Of a stretch of 64,000 nucleotides of DNA, positions 11,196-24,900 are shown in pieces. Position numbers and translations under genes: made by a program. Within the stretch, counting starts at the first letter, position 1. The number at the start of each line of letters is the position of its first letter. The DNA is taken from assembly GCA_030063045.1 (NCBI GenBank), contig JAQSEB010000137.1, positions 1,054,001-1,118,000 of the forward strand. Direction: 5' to 3'. This DNA comes from Pratylenchus scribneri (taxonomy: Eukaryota > Nematoda > Chromadorea > Rhabditida > Pratylenchidae). A model generated the notes under the pieces. It worked only from the letters and a program-made list of their open reading frames with translations. It was not told the origin of the DNA and did no database searches.

Positions 11196-14100
11196 TCCCA
11201 AAAGTTCTTCCTATCGGCTTTTTGGCCATTCGGGACAATTGTTTGGTGAATGAATTCATTTTTAATCAATGAATGAATGGAAAATGGACCCAAAATGAAA
11301 ATGATTGGCGATGGCCAATTCTTCTCCTCTTTAAGGCTAAAAATGAATGGGAACGGAGGAAGAAGATTGACAGCGAATTTGCGAGAATGATAATTGATAA
11401 ATTAATTGATAAGTTCTTCTAAATTGATGATTTTATGAAGCATTAAGGCGCAGTCACATGTGGCCAGACTGGAAGGCGCTCCCTTTTATGATGGAGGATG
11501 ATTGTTCGCTTCGAGAGGAATGGGCCAAGGATTAGTTTTTTGGATAAATCGAGAATAATACAAAGGGTAAGAAAAAAAAAGATTAAAATTAGAAATTTGT
11601 AAAGTCAAAATTGCATTTAATTCAAGTAAAATGGAGTAAAGTTTTCGGCTAGATTTTATAATTTAGTAGAATTGTTCTTTGAAAAACTTTTGAATTTAGA
11701 TGAATGTTTGTATTCTGGCTGAAAATGCCAAATAAAGAAAATTATATATAGTATGAAGACCGGTGAGATCAAAAATGCTACCTCTGATGACATTTTTCGG
11801 CGAGAAACTTTGGGCTCATTTATTTGATAATTGTTACTTATGTTTTTATATTTATTAAAGAAGCCTTCTGAAAATTGCCAACTAGAAAGATCGAAAATGA
11901 TAAAATACATAGAAATTTTATTGAAATATTAAATTGCAGATTAGATTTGCCAAAGATGTACCAAAAAAGTGAAATATGGCAAATTCCTTTAAAAATACAA
12001 ATCCTTTAAATGCACCTTTGGCCATTCATACATTTTTAATTAAGGCGAATTTATAATATTTGACATTTCTATTCCTTTTTATTAATTAATGGCTGCTAAT
12101 CCTCTAAGCTATTAATTTTTGGCTTTGATAAGTGAGAAAGAAATAGCCAAAATTGCTTTTCCATTTATTTTTCCATAAATTGGGGAAAAATGATACAAAT
12201 AAGCAGATTATTTTTCCTAATTTTATCTAGCATATTTTTTGTTGGCAAATTCATCAAAATTGCAGGCCAAATTTTTTGTTTGGCTGTTTAGGTGTTCGAA
12301 AACAGCTGCTGTGGAAATTGGGGAAGAAAATGTTTGCAAGGATGGCGTGATTTTTGGTGCCAGCTGATTTCGGGGAATAGTTCCGGTTTTTAAAAATGGC
12401 AACAAAAAATAAAAAATTATTATAAAAAAGAGAGAAAAATAATAATAATTGAGGAAATGTGGTGAAAATATGAAAATGAAAAGAAGACTGGTTTTGTTTG
12501 ATAATGCGCGAATTGAGGCGGAACATTTTATTAAAAATGATTGGTGCAAATTTGTTTGCCCCCCCCCCCCCGCTTTTTTGTTCAAAAAAAGGTGTGAAAA
12601 TCATGTGAAGAAATGGAAAAGAAAATGGACGGAAATCTACTGTTGAAATATGAGCTGCAAATTACGTCAACAACATTTGAACTTTTATTTCAATAGTTGA
12701 AAAAAAACCGGAATGATTTTCAACATTAATTTTGATATTTTAAATTGTTTTTTTTCTGAAAGAATTTTCGCAATGTACTATAATACTTTTTTTTAAAAAA
12801 ATAATCTCAATATAAATTATAATTAATTGGTCTAATTATTCACATTTCATGGAATAATTCATAGAAAATTTGGTTTAAAAAAGAATTTAATAAGTTTAGG
12901 ATCTTAATTAAAAACCTAAAAATGATATAAATATATTCGAATTCTATATAATTTTATATCTTTTAAGAACTGATTATAAAATTTATGGGAAATTTGGGTG
13001 AAGCCAGCGGACTTTGACCCCCATTTTACCAATAAAAATTTGGGCCACAGAACAAATGGCCAATCTTCTCTTCCTTCTCATTTTCAACGATTTTAGGGAA
13101 GAAAAAGAGGAGGGCAATTGATGGATGGATGGCCCTCAAAAAATTTTGACTGATGGGAAATAAAAAAGGGAATCAAGAATGGTCGAGAATGAGAAAAAAG
13201 GCATTGAAAAATTGTAATGAATTTAATTATTTTCATTTTATTACCAATAAATGTACTTCGATTTTTTGACCATATAAATATAAAGAAAAATGCAATTTTT
13301 GAACTTTTCAATGGCCAATAATTTTTTTTCACTGATGATATATGTATGGCCAAAAATATTAAATCATTGACTCAATTTAAATAAATGCCAAAAAGAATTT
13401 GGAAGGAAGTACAAATTTATAAGATGAAGGAAAATGGGGGAGGGCCAAATGGACGGGCTGGGCCGTATGGACTTAACATATCCCATTCCCATCCATCGTC
13501 CGCCCTAGGTCCAACATCGATTCCGTTCTCATTAACCCTCAAACCCCTTTTTGCCCCCTCTCCCTTGGGTACAAAGTGCGAAAAACGCTAAAGCAAAATT
13601 GCAAGGGGCCAAAGGCAAGGAAAGAGGCAGCCGGTCGGATTGAAATGATGGACCCATGTTGCTGACAGCCGGAGTCCAAATTGAAAAGAATCCGGCTGGC
13701 AGAAAAATGAAATTGATGGCAAAATGTTCGGTAGCGAAAGATTGGCAATGATAAATTGATAAAGAGGGAAAATGGATTGGAGTGGAACAATGGAAATAGA
13801 TAGCCAAAATGAGAGGACTTTGGGTTTTGGTTTTGGATGGAACAAAAAAATTCATCCAATAGTCCTTCTTCTGGAAGGGGATGAAGTCCAAAGAATGAGG
13901 TGATTAATAGAATGGCCTTGGCTAATTTTGCAATTGGCCAATTCCTTTTTTAAGTCCAAAAATTGTTGGGAAAGATCAGAGTCCAACCGAGACTTTTCAT
14001 TTTTAGCAATTTAGAGTCAAAAATGGAAACAAAAAAAGCAAATAATTAGAAAAATCGAGAAATGAAAGGTTTACAAAAACAACAAAAAATAACTAAAAAG

Positions 14101-17100
14101 AATATTTGATTAGAAAATAAGAAACTTTGAGAGCTGCAGATTATTATGGATTTTGATATTTTGAATGAGACTTCGGAATTTTGAGGGAAAAAAATATGCT
14201 CGAGACCTTTTGGTCATAGGACCCCCAAGGGGACATTCTGAGGGCTGCTGGGTGAATTCAGCAGTATTTTTAGACATAAAAGAAAGAACACAAGGGAAAG
14301 GCGCGTGCTATTCAATTTCAATGAATGCTAGACCTTATTTTAATGGGTTCTTTCCGCCATATTCGATTCCATTACCAAATTATGGCCAAAGCAGCGGTTT
14401 TTGACTTTATAGAACAAAAATTTTATTTGAAATTCCGCTGTGAACGTGAACAGTTAAAATAGAAAATGAATTATTTGGAATTGTAGGGATTTGCATATTC
14501 AAAAATTTCCCACATTTGGTGGAATAATTTTGCTTTTCAAAAAACTCAAATTGGTTTTATAATTTATGTAAAGATTGTGGAGAATAAACTTGGTGGCTGG
14601 CTGGTTTATATTTTAGGACTTATTAGTCTCAACGGATAAATTTTATGTGAAATTTTCAATCTGCGAAATGCTTATAAATTGGTGGAAAATGAATATGGAT
14701 ATGGATGAATAAATATGGGTAATCAAAAAATGGATAAATAAGCACAAACAGCATTATTTTTATTCCCATGAAAATTGGCCATTTTTGTTTATTTCCCCAT
14801 TCAATTTGACCAGCATTTACTCCTTTTCTTTGGAATTTTTGGAAAGGGGAATTGAGGAAAATAAAAATATTCATGGTTGTTTATTTTACATAGGAAAATG
14901 TTGGCAAATTTAGGACAATAAATTAGGTTTTATTTAATAAGGCGAATATTAGGGATGAATAGAATTTTGGAAAAGCTGGCGAAATTATTGAGGGAAATGA
15001 AAAAGTTTAGATGAGAAGAAGGCGGTAATCCATTAAAATGATAGAATTTTTATTATAATTTTTGTTTATAACAAATAAATAAAATTAAAGTTTAATCACA
15101 ATTTGAACAGCTTTTCCTATCCCAAATCCCAAATCCCATTTTTGGGGAAAATTGATGGAAAATGGAGTAGTTAAAAAGGGCACATTTAATATAGAAATTC
15201 TTTATTTTAATAATAACCGAATTATAAGCATGAATGATGCGTGGGTTTGACTAAAAATTATTAAAAATTGACAAATTTTTTATAGTTTTCGACCCCATTT
15301 TTTTACTGAAACAATTCTTAGTTTATTTTTAAATATTCAAGAGGACCAAAAGCCAAAAATGTGGAGTAACGGAATATCAAAATAAAAGCCATCAAAAATG
15401 AGCAATATTTGGCCAAATTTGGAATGGGAAAAATGTAAATAATTAAAATTGGGGAAAATAATATTTATTGTTTTTTTTGGTACAAATTTATTTTTGAATT
15501 GATGTAAAAAATCAAAGTCCTCTGGAATGGGAATGTTTGGGGCGCATTATTTTTGTTACTCTCGCGAGACTGATAATGGTACTAAATAATGAGGGTGGTA
15601 CTGGGGAAATTAGAAAGGAATGGCCCAATTTAATAGTGGACCAATGAGCGGTTGGCCATTTTAATAGAAAGGAAATAGATATGGGGGAATTTAGTTGTAT
15701 ATTTATTTAATGTTTGATTAAAAGTAAATTCCTCATGGAAAATAAAAAGTTATTTAAATACTTATATTTCAATATTTAAAGGCTTATTTTATTAGATACC
15801 ATTTTTACTTTTAGGCTCATTCATAGAAATATAATTCAAATTTTCTCCGTTTCTACAAAAATTTTTGCCCTAAGGGCGAATCAATTTTATTTAATTTGGA
15901 TTCTATTTATGAGAAAATAGTACCGTATATACTTTTTAATTCCTCACTCTACAATGATTCTCGGACTGGGAAGGTTGAAAAATAATTCCCCAAGAGGGAT
16001 TAAAAAGTGTATATACTATATATGTTATAGGTGTGTGTATTGGTAGATCAAAATCAACAGATTTTAATAAAATTTATTCGGAGAAAGGCGAATCAGTTTA
16101 AATTTAATTCTTAATGGGTTCAAAGAACTACTTAAAAATTAAACCTAAAAACGTAATCTAATCGCAGCAAATGCCCATTCAGCCCCTTTCAATTCTCACA
16201 TTTTATTCTGGCCCATTCAATTCCAAAATTAATTGGCCAATTGATCATTGTATAGAGGGAACATAAAGGATGGTCTACGGGCCCAATTTTAATGTAATTG
16301 ATTACTCTGATGGAACAATTGAACGAAAAAGAATGAAATAGTCAAAAAGAGGGCCAAGAACAGACTCACGTGTCCAATTTAACGCCTTCAAAAAATGAAA
16401 GGGTAATTCCATTTTTGAGTGGGGGAAATGCAGGCGGGCACGAGGTAAAAATGAGAGGAAGGACATTTTTAGAAAAAGAATTTTAAGTGAATATATGATC
16501 AAATTGAGAATGGAACCATTTTTTGGTTTTTTCTAGAAAGAATCATGATCCGATTAAAATTGACAAATTGGGTGGGAATGGGAAATATATTTTTATGATT
16601 TAGAAGCTAAAAAATGAATGACCCAATGGATGGAATTTGATTTTATGAGAAAATGTCAGTTAAATTTGGGAAAAAAACAATGATAAAATTGGAAGTCGGT
16701 GAATTTGCTTTATATTACAAAGTTCACTCGTGAAGAAATATTTTGGGACTGAAAATTGGCAGCAATGAATGGGACGGAGATCGCATGGGGGTGGGAAGAA
16801 TGGCCATAAAAAGTTAAATTGAAGGGAAAAGTTGAAGCAAGAAAGGTGATTATAAGGAATGACAACGGTTAAAGATGTGATCAAATTTGGCAAAAAATGA
16901 AGGAAAGGGCTAAAAAATGGTAGGGTCAAATTTTATCAAATAAATATTATTTGTCAAAAATGCACATTGGAATTGGAATGGCCTTGTGACGATATAAAGG
17001 GGGAATTGGCAATAAAAGGAGGGGACAAAAAGGAATGGGATGGCCATAAAAGGGTGATTTACGGAATTCAAAGGGGAAATTCTCATTGAAATGAGTTGGG

Positions 17101-18181
17101 AAGCAATCCTTGTCCTTCAACTGAAAAAGGGCAAAACTAAAAGGGCAATGCATAGGGGAATAAGGGTAATTTTATTCCCAACCACGGTGCACCACGGGAT
17201 CGGGGAAATGGGCCAATTTTGGTGTGGAATGTTTGGGAAGGGACAATAAGGGGGAGGATTGCCAAGGGAATTGGGAGCACGGGAATTTGCCAGAGCATTG
17301 AGGGAGGCGGTTTTGGCCAATCTGCTGACCTCCCACATTCATTTTTTTGGAAGGTCGTTTAATTCGATTTCATCGATATATGATTTTTTGCCCTTTTAGT
17401 GCCTTCCATCACAAATAAATTAGAAATGGAAAAGAAAAATGTAGAATGATCAACGGGAAAATGATAAAGTGTGATCTCTGGTGAATACTAATTTAAATTG
17501 ACATTTCTAAATAAATTAGTAGATTTTATAGAGATTTAGAGAATTAAAAAATAAAAAAAAAAACAAATTTTTTTAAAGTTCCCTCTGATGAGAGAGCTAT
17601 TAGTCCTCAAAATCTGGGTGAGGAATTATTAGATAGTGGTGGGTCAAAAGGGCAGCTACGGTATCACAAAACTCATTCACAATCAGACAAAATAAAGCCT
17701 TTTTGGCTGATCCAACTTTTTTCCTTGGAATTGGAAGGAATGGGTCAAATGCTTTAAAACAAATTCAGACGAACCAAAAGCAGAGGATAATGGAAAAAGG
17801 CAAAAATGGTGGAAAATATTGTAAACAATTCCACAGGAAAACACCCCCAACCCCAACACATTTGTGGAAAAGCACGCGGAAAGGCTGAAAATAAATGGAA
17901 AAGGTTGAAAAATGATTGGATTGGTGCCAAAAGCGAAGAGCAATAAAAAGAACAGCAGATGAAAAAATAAATAAGAGACAAAAATTTGATTAAAAAATTA
18001 TTCAAATAATTTGACATTTTATGAGAAATTGAATAAATTAATTAGAATGAAAACACATTTTGAAAAGGTGAAACAAATGGTTTTGCCTGGACAAAAACAA
18101 CAATCATTTCGGTGTCAAATATCAAATTATTTTAAATGAAAATATGAACAAAATTTTATAAAAAAAGCAAATATTTCCTAG
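11196..18181. other. 7-kb gene-poor region
   Basis: Mostly AT-rich with scattered low-complexity tracts, for example a C tract near 12560. Open frames here are short and compositionally biased. The frame 14165-14404 (+, 79 aa) is the least biased one but has no recognisable domain. A TCTCGCGAGA palindrome sits near 15560. It could be distal regulatory DNA or contain undetected small exons. Confidence 0.45.
15926..16015. repeat. Small hairpin MITE (TACCGTA-like)
   Basis: TATATACTTTTTAATTCCTC at the left pairs with GAGGGATTAAAAAGTGTATA at the right across about 50 bp. The left end is preceded by TACCG, linking it to the TACCGTA family. Confidence 0.6.
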
Positions 18182-18548
18182 TTAATTCTAATAATTTGCT
18201 TTTCATCCATTTTTGGGTCGTCTGAATCCGTTGAAGTAAACACAAAACAGCAGAATTCTGGTTGGGAAGAGCGACAAAAAGACTGCTTTTTAGTGCGAAA
18301 AGATGATGGATTCGTGTATCGCGATGTACTCTGATCCAAAAATGGACAATTTTTGGCTGGTTTTATTTACTATAAATGAGGTGGGAGGAAATTCACGGGA
18401 TTTTGTGATGAATTCATGGATTAATGGGAAAAAGGTGGTTGAGTTTGAATCTGACGAATTTGTGGATAAATTGAGAAAATGTATTAGAGAATGCCAATGC
18501 CAATTAAGGGGAATTATGTGCGATTGTATATATTTGCCTAAATTTTAG
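18182..18548 (+). CDS. Candidate small Cys-containing protein, two exons, start not found
   Basis: Exon 18182-18325 follows a TTTCCTAG acceptor and encodes a hydrophobic stretch (LILIICFSSIFGSSE) then EERQKDCFLVRKDDGF. Exon 18381-18548 continues in phase (VGGNSRDFVMNSWINGKK, FESDEFVDKLRKCIREC) and ends CDCIYLPKF at TAG. The intron (GTACTC...AATGAG) is 55 bp with a weak acceptor, although a TTTGAG acceptor is also used in dynamin copy 2. No initiator Met was found, and a first exon upstream is needed. No family recognised. The hydrophobic start could be a signal peptide core. Confidence 0.35.
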
Positions 18549-18559
18549 CATGGATTCAT

Positions 18560-21440
18560 TTAATGAATATGCAAAATAATGGAGGGAAATGGAAAAGATA
18601 ATTAGAGGAATATCAGCTGACAGTATAGGGAACAATAATTATTGGCATAATTAAATAATGGATTCTTGGTAATAAAAAAATGTCAAATCCATTCATTTTG
18701 GCACAATGAAAAGCAAAATAACAATTTTTTGGCTTGTTTTTCCCAATTTTTAGTTTTGAGTACATATTCCGACCAAAAATAAGCAAATATTTGCAACAGG
18801 GACTGAAAGTCGTAGATGACAGATGAGTTAGGAAAGTAGAGGAATTGGTTTGTCACAAATATAACAAAAAGAAGAGAGGAAATTTAGTGTATTGATGAGA
18901 AATTGTGCGAGAGCATTATTGCCAGCTGCCTTCTTTCTTTCCTTCCTTTTCGCTTCTCGACTCATTCGCAAAAGAATGGACGATAGGCAGAGATGAGGTT
19001 TTTTCACTGACCTATTCTCGATGTTAATGCTTTCAAGATAGATTAGAGTCTGAGGGGAATGAACAATGAATATAGTGGTTGTCGTTTTGTATTTCTCTTC
19101 TCATCAGTCAAAGAGTGAGCTTATTAGAGGGAAATGGAGCGAATGTAGTGGCAGCGCACGGCTGTTTTTAGAGTGACAGCTGCTGGTCCATATATTTGAA
19201 CCAGCCGTCGTATACCTCAATGCTCCAAAATGACTTACTGCCAGCCGCTCCTTTTCCTCTACACTATTTCTTTTCTTCTTTTCCCATTCCATTACACAGT
19301 ACAAACCGTCTGTCTCGCCTTTTAGGTTGCGTGCAGACTGCATACCCAGAGGCAGAATATCCGAAGGTTGATGACAAGGGAGAGTATGGTATGGGTGTTT
19401 CGTATCTAAAATTCTGAAACGAGAAGACTGAAAAGTGTGTACGGGCGTACTCCGCGACGGTCGTTGGACCAATTATTGCAATATTTAGTTGAAAGGAAGG
19501 GAGAAAAAGGAGCAAAGAGGGGCGGCTGGCGCTGGATTATAAAGAAGACTTTGCTTCTTGCCAGTTGCGAAGGAGATTTTGGTTGCTTTTTAGTATTTGG
19601 GAATGGAAAAGGTAAATGAATATCACGTGAACATCATCTCTGTTGCTTCATCCATAAATAATCCGTGCGCGGAGTGGGAAAGACGAAGGATTTGAAGATA
19701 GACAAATTTTGGGCAAAGATTGGAAAGAGTTATATTGAAGGATTGTGCGCAAAATGGAAAGATTATTTTGGGAAGTATTATTGAAATGAATTAAAAGAAT
19801 TGAAAAGGAAATGGGGATTTGTATGAACGGATTTGTGTGTTCGGAAAGGAAAATTCTTAAAATAAATATTTTGGAAAAAAAATTAATGCTAAAAGTATGA
19901 TTTTAAAATTATGGTAAAATTAATTAAAAATATTTACAAAATTTCTGATTGCTTTTATTAAACTTAATGAAGTAAATTTGATTTGGAATTTGGTCGAGAA
20001 GAATGAAGTTTCAAAAGGCTAGAAAATGTGTCCTATAATTGAAGACCTTTTGGTCTATTAATTTTTATTCTTTGATTGAGAAATTTGGCCAATCAATTTA
20101 TAATACGAAATAATATGGAATTTTGCCTGCTTAATAATGGGATTAGGAATGGGATCATTATTTAGAGTGCGATGATTTTTGCTGGGACATTTGCAATTTG
20201 CAAAGCTGTAAAAGGACGACGAGGGGAGGCGCAGCCACTGAACCACTCCCGCAAATAATGCTCGCACTTTATTATAGACTCCAATATTACCAGCTCAAAA
20301 AACGAATCATTTATAGGCAGCTTTGCATTGCTTTTCGCTGCTTTTTCACGTGAATTTTGGCGATTTTACGTCAAAACTCAAAATGAAGGGAATAGAAAAA
20401 AGTTATCCCCAGTTGGGTTAAAACCTATTCGAAAGTTTGGGTATTTGTTTTTGTTTTATTTGATATTTTATTTTAAAAATAAGCAAATTTCGTTGCTCTC
20501 GATTCTCGAAGGATGAGGCTAATTAGCGGAATGGGAAATATGAGGATTAAATTTGATGAGGTTGGCCGAAAATATCCTATCCTTGCCTCCTCCATTTCCT
20601 ATTTTTGTTGACGTTTATTCGGGTGGCGCAGGAAGGCGACCGACTGCCACTGCTTTATTGACAGCCGGTCGTTTATATCCCCCCTTTCTATTACCCTTTT
20701 CCCATTACCGCGGCTTATTAAAGTGCAAATAACAAAAATGCTTTCTTCCTTTTTTACCGTGGCAGAAAAAGCACCGGAAGGGAACAAAAAAAAAATGAAA
20801 GGAGAATTGTGTATTGGAGAAAGGATTTTTTGTGGGAGGAATTCGGAAAAAATGCGGGGTTAAATCGGGGGATTTCACGTGAACTTTAGCCGGAATTTGA
20901 AGCAAATAATTTCTGCCAGAACGAAAAATCCTTTCATAAGAGAGAACAGAAATGACATTCAAAGAGAGGAAATAGGTTTCTTGAATGTTGGATTTGGCTA
21001 TTTTAGCATCATTCATATCCCCAATATAAAGGCAATATTTGTGTTCATGTGAAAAAATTATGTTCGGCGCTACTTGTTCCGCATTCTTACATTTGCCACA
21101 TCCGGATGTTTCATTTTTCTTCCGAAGGCCAATTCCAACTTTTTTTCCCACCCCCATTCCTTGGCAACAATTAGAGGAAAAGAAAATGAATGAATCACAG
21201 TACCTTTGAGGATGACCATTTCCGGGTACACTCAAATGGACTAAAGAACGAAAGTAATTTTCAAGTTTTTTAAAAAATATTTACATCAAAACAAGAATGC
21301 AAAAATGATTTTGTTCTCCAAAATGAAAGAATTTCTCCTAATTTTGCAGCAACATTGAAAAGAACGGCTTAATTTTTGAAAAAAAATTGAACGATATTGG
21401 AAAAAATCAGAAAATTAAATTAGTGGATTTTACTAATAAA
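18560..21440. other. Gene-poor region of higher GC
   Basis: Less AT-rich than its surroundings, with E-box CAGCTG sites near 18926 and 19180 and mixed GC/AT blocks near 19.1-19.6 and 20.2-20.8 kb. Open frames 19472-19104 (-) and 21235-20705 (-, 176 aa) have no motif and no splice-consistent partners. The composition suggests regulatory DNA or undetected exons; neither is shown. Confidence 0.4.
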
Positions 21441-21660
21441 AGTGGCAAGCAAATTCCAATTAAAATTTAAATAATATAAATTAGGCCATTTCTGTTAGGT
21501 ACAAACTACAAAGTCCAATGCTTTGCCTGGCCAAATATGTATCTAGCCTAATCAAAGCGGCGACCAAATTTCAATTAATATTTAAATAATTTTTTAATGG
21601 AAAATTTGGGTTCAAAGTCCAATGCTTCACAGTGCCTGGCCAAATATAAGGTGTCTAGCC
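21440..21660. repeat. About 110-bp direct duplication
   Basis: Two adjacent copies, about 21443-21545 and 21557-21660, share CAAAGTCCAATGCTT, TGCCTGGCCAAATAT, TCTAGCC and a preceding AATTAAWATTTAAATAAT block. They differ by small indels. No coding role. Confidence 0.75.
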
Positions 21661-21969
21661 ATTCAGACAATATAGGTAGGCTTTTACGTACAGCTTTATG
21701 CTGATGTGAGAGAACGGCTGCTGAAAAATTCCAAATTAGAGAAGAAAGAATTTTGGGCAGATGAAGCGGAAAATAGTCTGGACTTTGGATTGTGGCGAGA
21801 AAAAGGCACAAACAAGAAAGGATATTGGACGGAAATTTGCTGAATTTGATGGGAATTTCACGTGCATTTCTACATGGTAAGCAAAGATGAAATCGGTACT
21901 TAAATTTATAAAATTTACTATAATAATTTATTGAAATTTTATTGACATTAATTAATTAATAAAATTGCT

Positions 21970-24900
21970 TCAAAAAGGTGGAGGAATTTCACAAATTTCA
22001 TTGGGTAATTCATCAATTCCAGTAGTGGAATGTTCGATTTTCTTATCCTCATGATGACCATCTTCTCCATTGGCATTGGCATTATTATTTCCAGCACCGT
22101 ATCCATAAAGATATTGTTGATAATAATGTTGTGGTTGTGGCGAATTTAAGGGTTGCGGTTGATGATAATAATATGGATATGATGGAAATTGTTGGGGCAT
22201 TTGTTGATTTTGGAAGGAAGAAATAGCTGAAAATTTTAATAAAAATAAATTTTATTTTTTAATAATATGCGAATACCGTAAATTATTTCCCTATCCTAAT
22301 CCCTAACCAATAGCTCCTGGAAGATTAAACAATTTTTTTCATTTTCTAAGTTCCCTAAAGCTCATAAAATCCATTCTAATTTGTTCAAAAATATCCAAAA
22401 ATTAAGGAATTAGACCCCTAATTTTACCAATTTTTGAGAGGTTAAAAAATAATTCCCCATGGGGTATTTAAGGGAATTTACGGTAACTAATTCTTTTTTT
22501 TTCTAATCACCTGCTGTTGGATTATTTGGATAACTAGAAAAATGGTGCTGTGATTGTTGTTGAACATTCTGCCCTTGATAATTATTTATTGTTTCTTCTG
22601 TTTGAGGTGGCCAAAAATTGGTGACTCCCTCTGCTGATTGATAATATGAATTTGACCCCGGATTGATTTCAGTTTTGAATGCAGGCATTAAGCCAATTAT
22701 AGGTTGAGAAGATTGGCCATTTTGTGTGGATTGTGGCATAGCCATTCCCAGTGAACTTATTGGGACGGCCACATACGTTTGGCCACCAACAATGATCGAC
22801 TCGCCTGGTTTAATATTGATATTCCCATCCGCCGATGGAAATGCCTAAAAATATAAAATTAATTAATTAAATTTATATTAAAATTTATTAAATTATTTCA
22901 TTGATTGCTTTGGACTATCAAAATTTACCGGTTGTTGGCCAATGGATGGAGCTGGAAAATTATAGGGATATTGTGGATTTCCAGATTGAAATGCCGATAA
23001 AGATGGATGCATTTGGCTTTCGGTTGGTTGGAAAAAATTTGATGGCAAATTATTGAACAAATTTTGTTCCGGAAAATGTTGTTGACCCATCCATGGATTT
23101 GGATGATGAGAATATTGAGAATTGGATGTCATTGCTGAATCACCGTTGGGTTCATTTTCGGTTGGATTCACAGAAAGAAATCGTCGACCTCTCAAATGGG
23201 TGTGATGATTTTCAGAAGATTTTTGTTGTTCATATTGTTGAGCAAAATTCTCATTCGTGTGAGAATTTCGTCTTAAGTGATTTAAATTATTTTATAAAAT
23301 TAAAAAAATTTTTTGCTGCATATTTCGTATGCGTTGCCCCAATTTAATTCTGCCTATTTGCCCCAATTTTGCACTATAAATTAATTCCGCCTATAATCAA
23401 TTTTGCCTCTGTTCTACGACTAAATAATTCCTTCTGTGGTCTAAAAGTTATTCAGTCTTTTCTATGAAACATTCCAAAATATTTTAAATTTTAATTAAAA
23501 AATAATATATTTCGACCTTCGATTATTTCGAATTGTTTTGGCAATTTCTTTGCCCCATTCTTTCACCAAACTTTCATTAATTCGATCAACCAATGGAGAT
23601 GAAAATTTGGGAAGATCCATTGGAGGAATAAAACGTTGTGCCACAGATGCATTGATGTGCAAAAAATGGCCAAGCAAATTGGCAATATCATTTTGAGGAT
23701 GTTGAAGTGGATCGGCCGAATTGGAATTACAAAAAATTAAAGAAAATTTAGATATTAAAAATTAATATTTTTTACCTTTCCTTTGTCTCATTCGAAATTG
23801 CTTCATCATTAATTTGCCTTTTTACCCGCAATTTTTCTAACATTTTTTGAGGTAATTTATCCAACCAAATTTGTTGATTGCCTCCGGTTGATTTATGAAT
23901 GAGTGAGTCAATTTTCTCTTTTTCTGAAGTGGTCAATGGGCGAACAATCCTTCCGGCCATATACACGTGATTTTTGCGAACAATGCAACCATTTAGGACA
24001 ATTTCCAAGGTCCCATCGAGGCCATTACAAAATTGCGGCACTTCAGGGCCTTGCAAAAGGCTGGAATTTGGTGAAACACTGGCCGAACTAAAAAATGATA
24101 GAATTGCATGAAATTCAATGAACAGAATTTGAAATATCAAAAATATTAAAAAATTTTATAAATAAAAGAATTTGAATTAATTATATTAAATTTAATTAGT
24201 TGTCTTTAGATTGGAATAATTTAATTTTAGAGGATCAATACCCAGCGGCCACTGCCTCATGCAGTTGTCGAAGCACTGCCAATGCCCCCTCATATTTGTA
24301 GAATTCAACAAGTTCTTGGGGTTCCAATTTACGTACAAATATTCCATGAATAAACAAATAATTTTCCTGAATCAATAAAATTAGTATTTTGTAAAATGAA
24401 GTTAAAATTAGGGTTGCGCCCCCGCAGTGCGGGGGCGGGTTGTGCGGGGGTCGGGGTTTGCGGGGTTGGCACTTGCGGGGACGGGTTCGGGGGTGACCCC
24501 TTGCGGGGGCCCCCGCGGGGATCCCCGCGGGGGCGGGGGTAGCGAAAATTTTTTAAAAAGCCACATTTTTCAAAAAAAATTTTTTTTGAAGAAAATTTCA
24601 TCCAAAAATGGCCGCGCAGCGAAAAATTTTTAACTAAAAATAGCCTCGCAGAGAAAAATTTTAATAAAAAATTTTAATATCCTACAAAAATTTGATCAAA
24701 ATTTCCCTATCGAACCCCATTTTCCTTGAAAAATCCAATAATATGGGGTGCATGTCCACCCCCGCGGGGATGCGGGGGCGCGGGGGTGGCATATGCGGGG
24801 GTAGGGTCGGGGGTGAAACCCAAAAAGTGCGGGGATCCCCGTCGGGGGTGGCCCCCGCGGGTGCGGGGGCGCAACCCTAGTTAAAATGAAATATTATTTT

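Noticed and set aside
10708..11259. 183-codon minus-strand frame rich in Ser, Phe and Asp/Glu
   Set aside because: It lies across the hAT MITE and reads its GACGAG repeats; it is not a gene.
14165..14404. 79-codon plus-strand frame ending in a Pro/Tyr/Phe-rich segment
   Set aside because: It briefly looked like a secreted or SPRY-like end, but no domain pattern or signal peptide could be supported.
20705..21235. 176-codon minus-strand frame
   Set aside because: No recognisable motif, mixed composition and no supporting splice or neighbour evidence; length alone was not enough.
21500..21660. Possible tRNA-like B-box GGGTTCAAAGTCC
   Set aside because: No A-box or cloverleaf could be folded around it; it belongs to the direct duplication.
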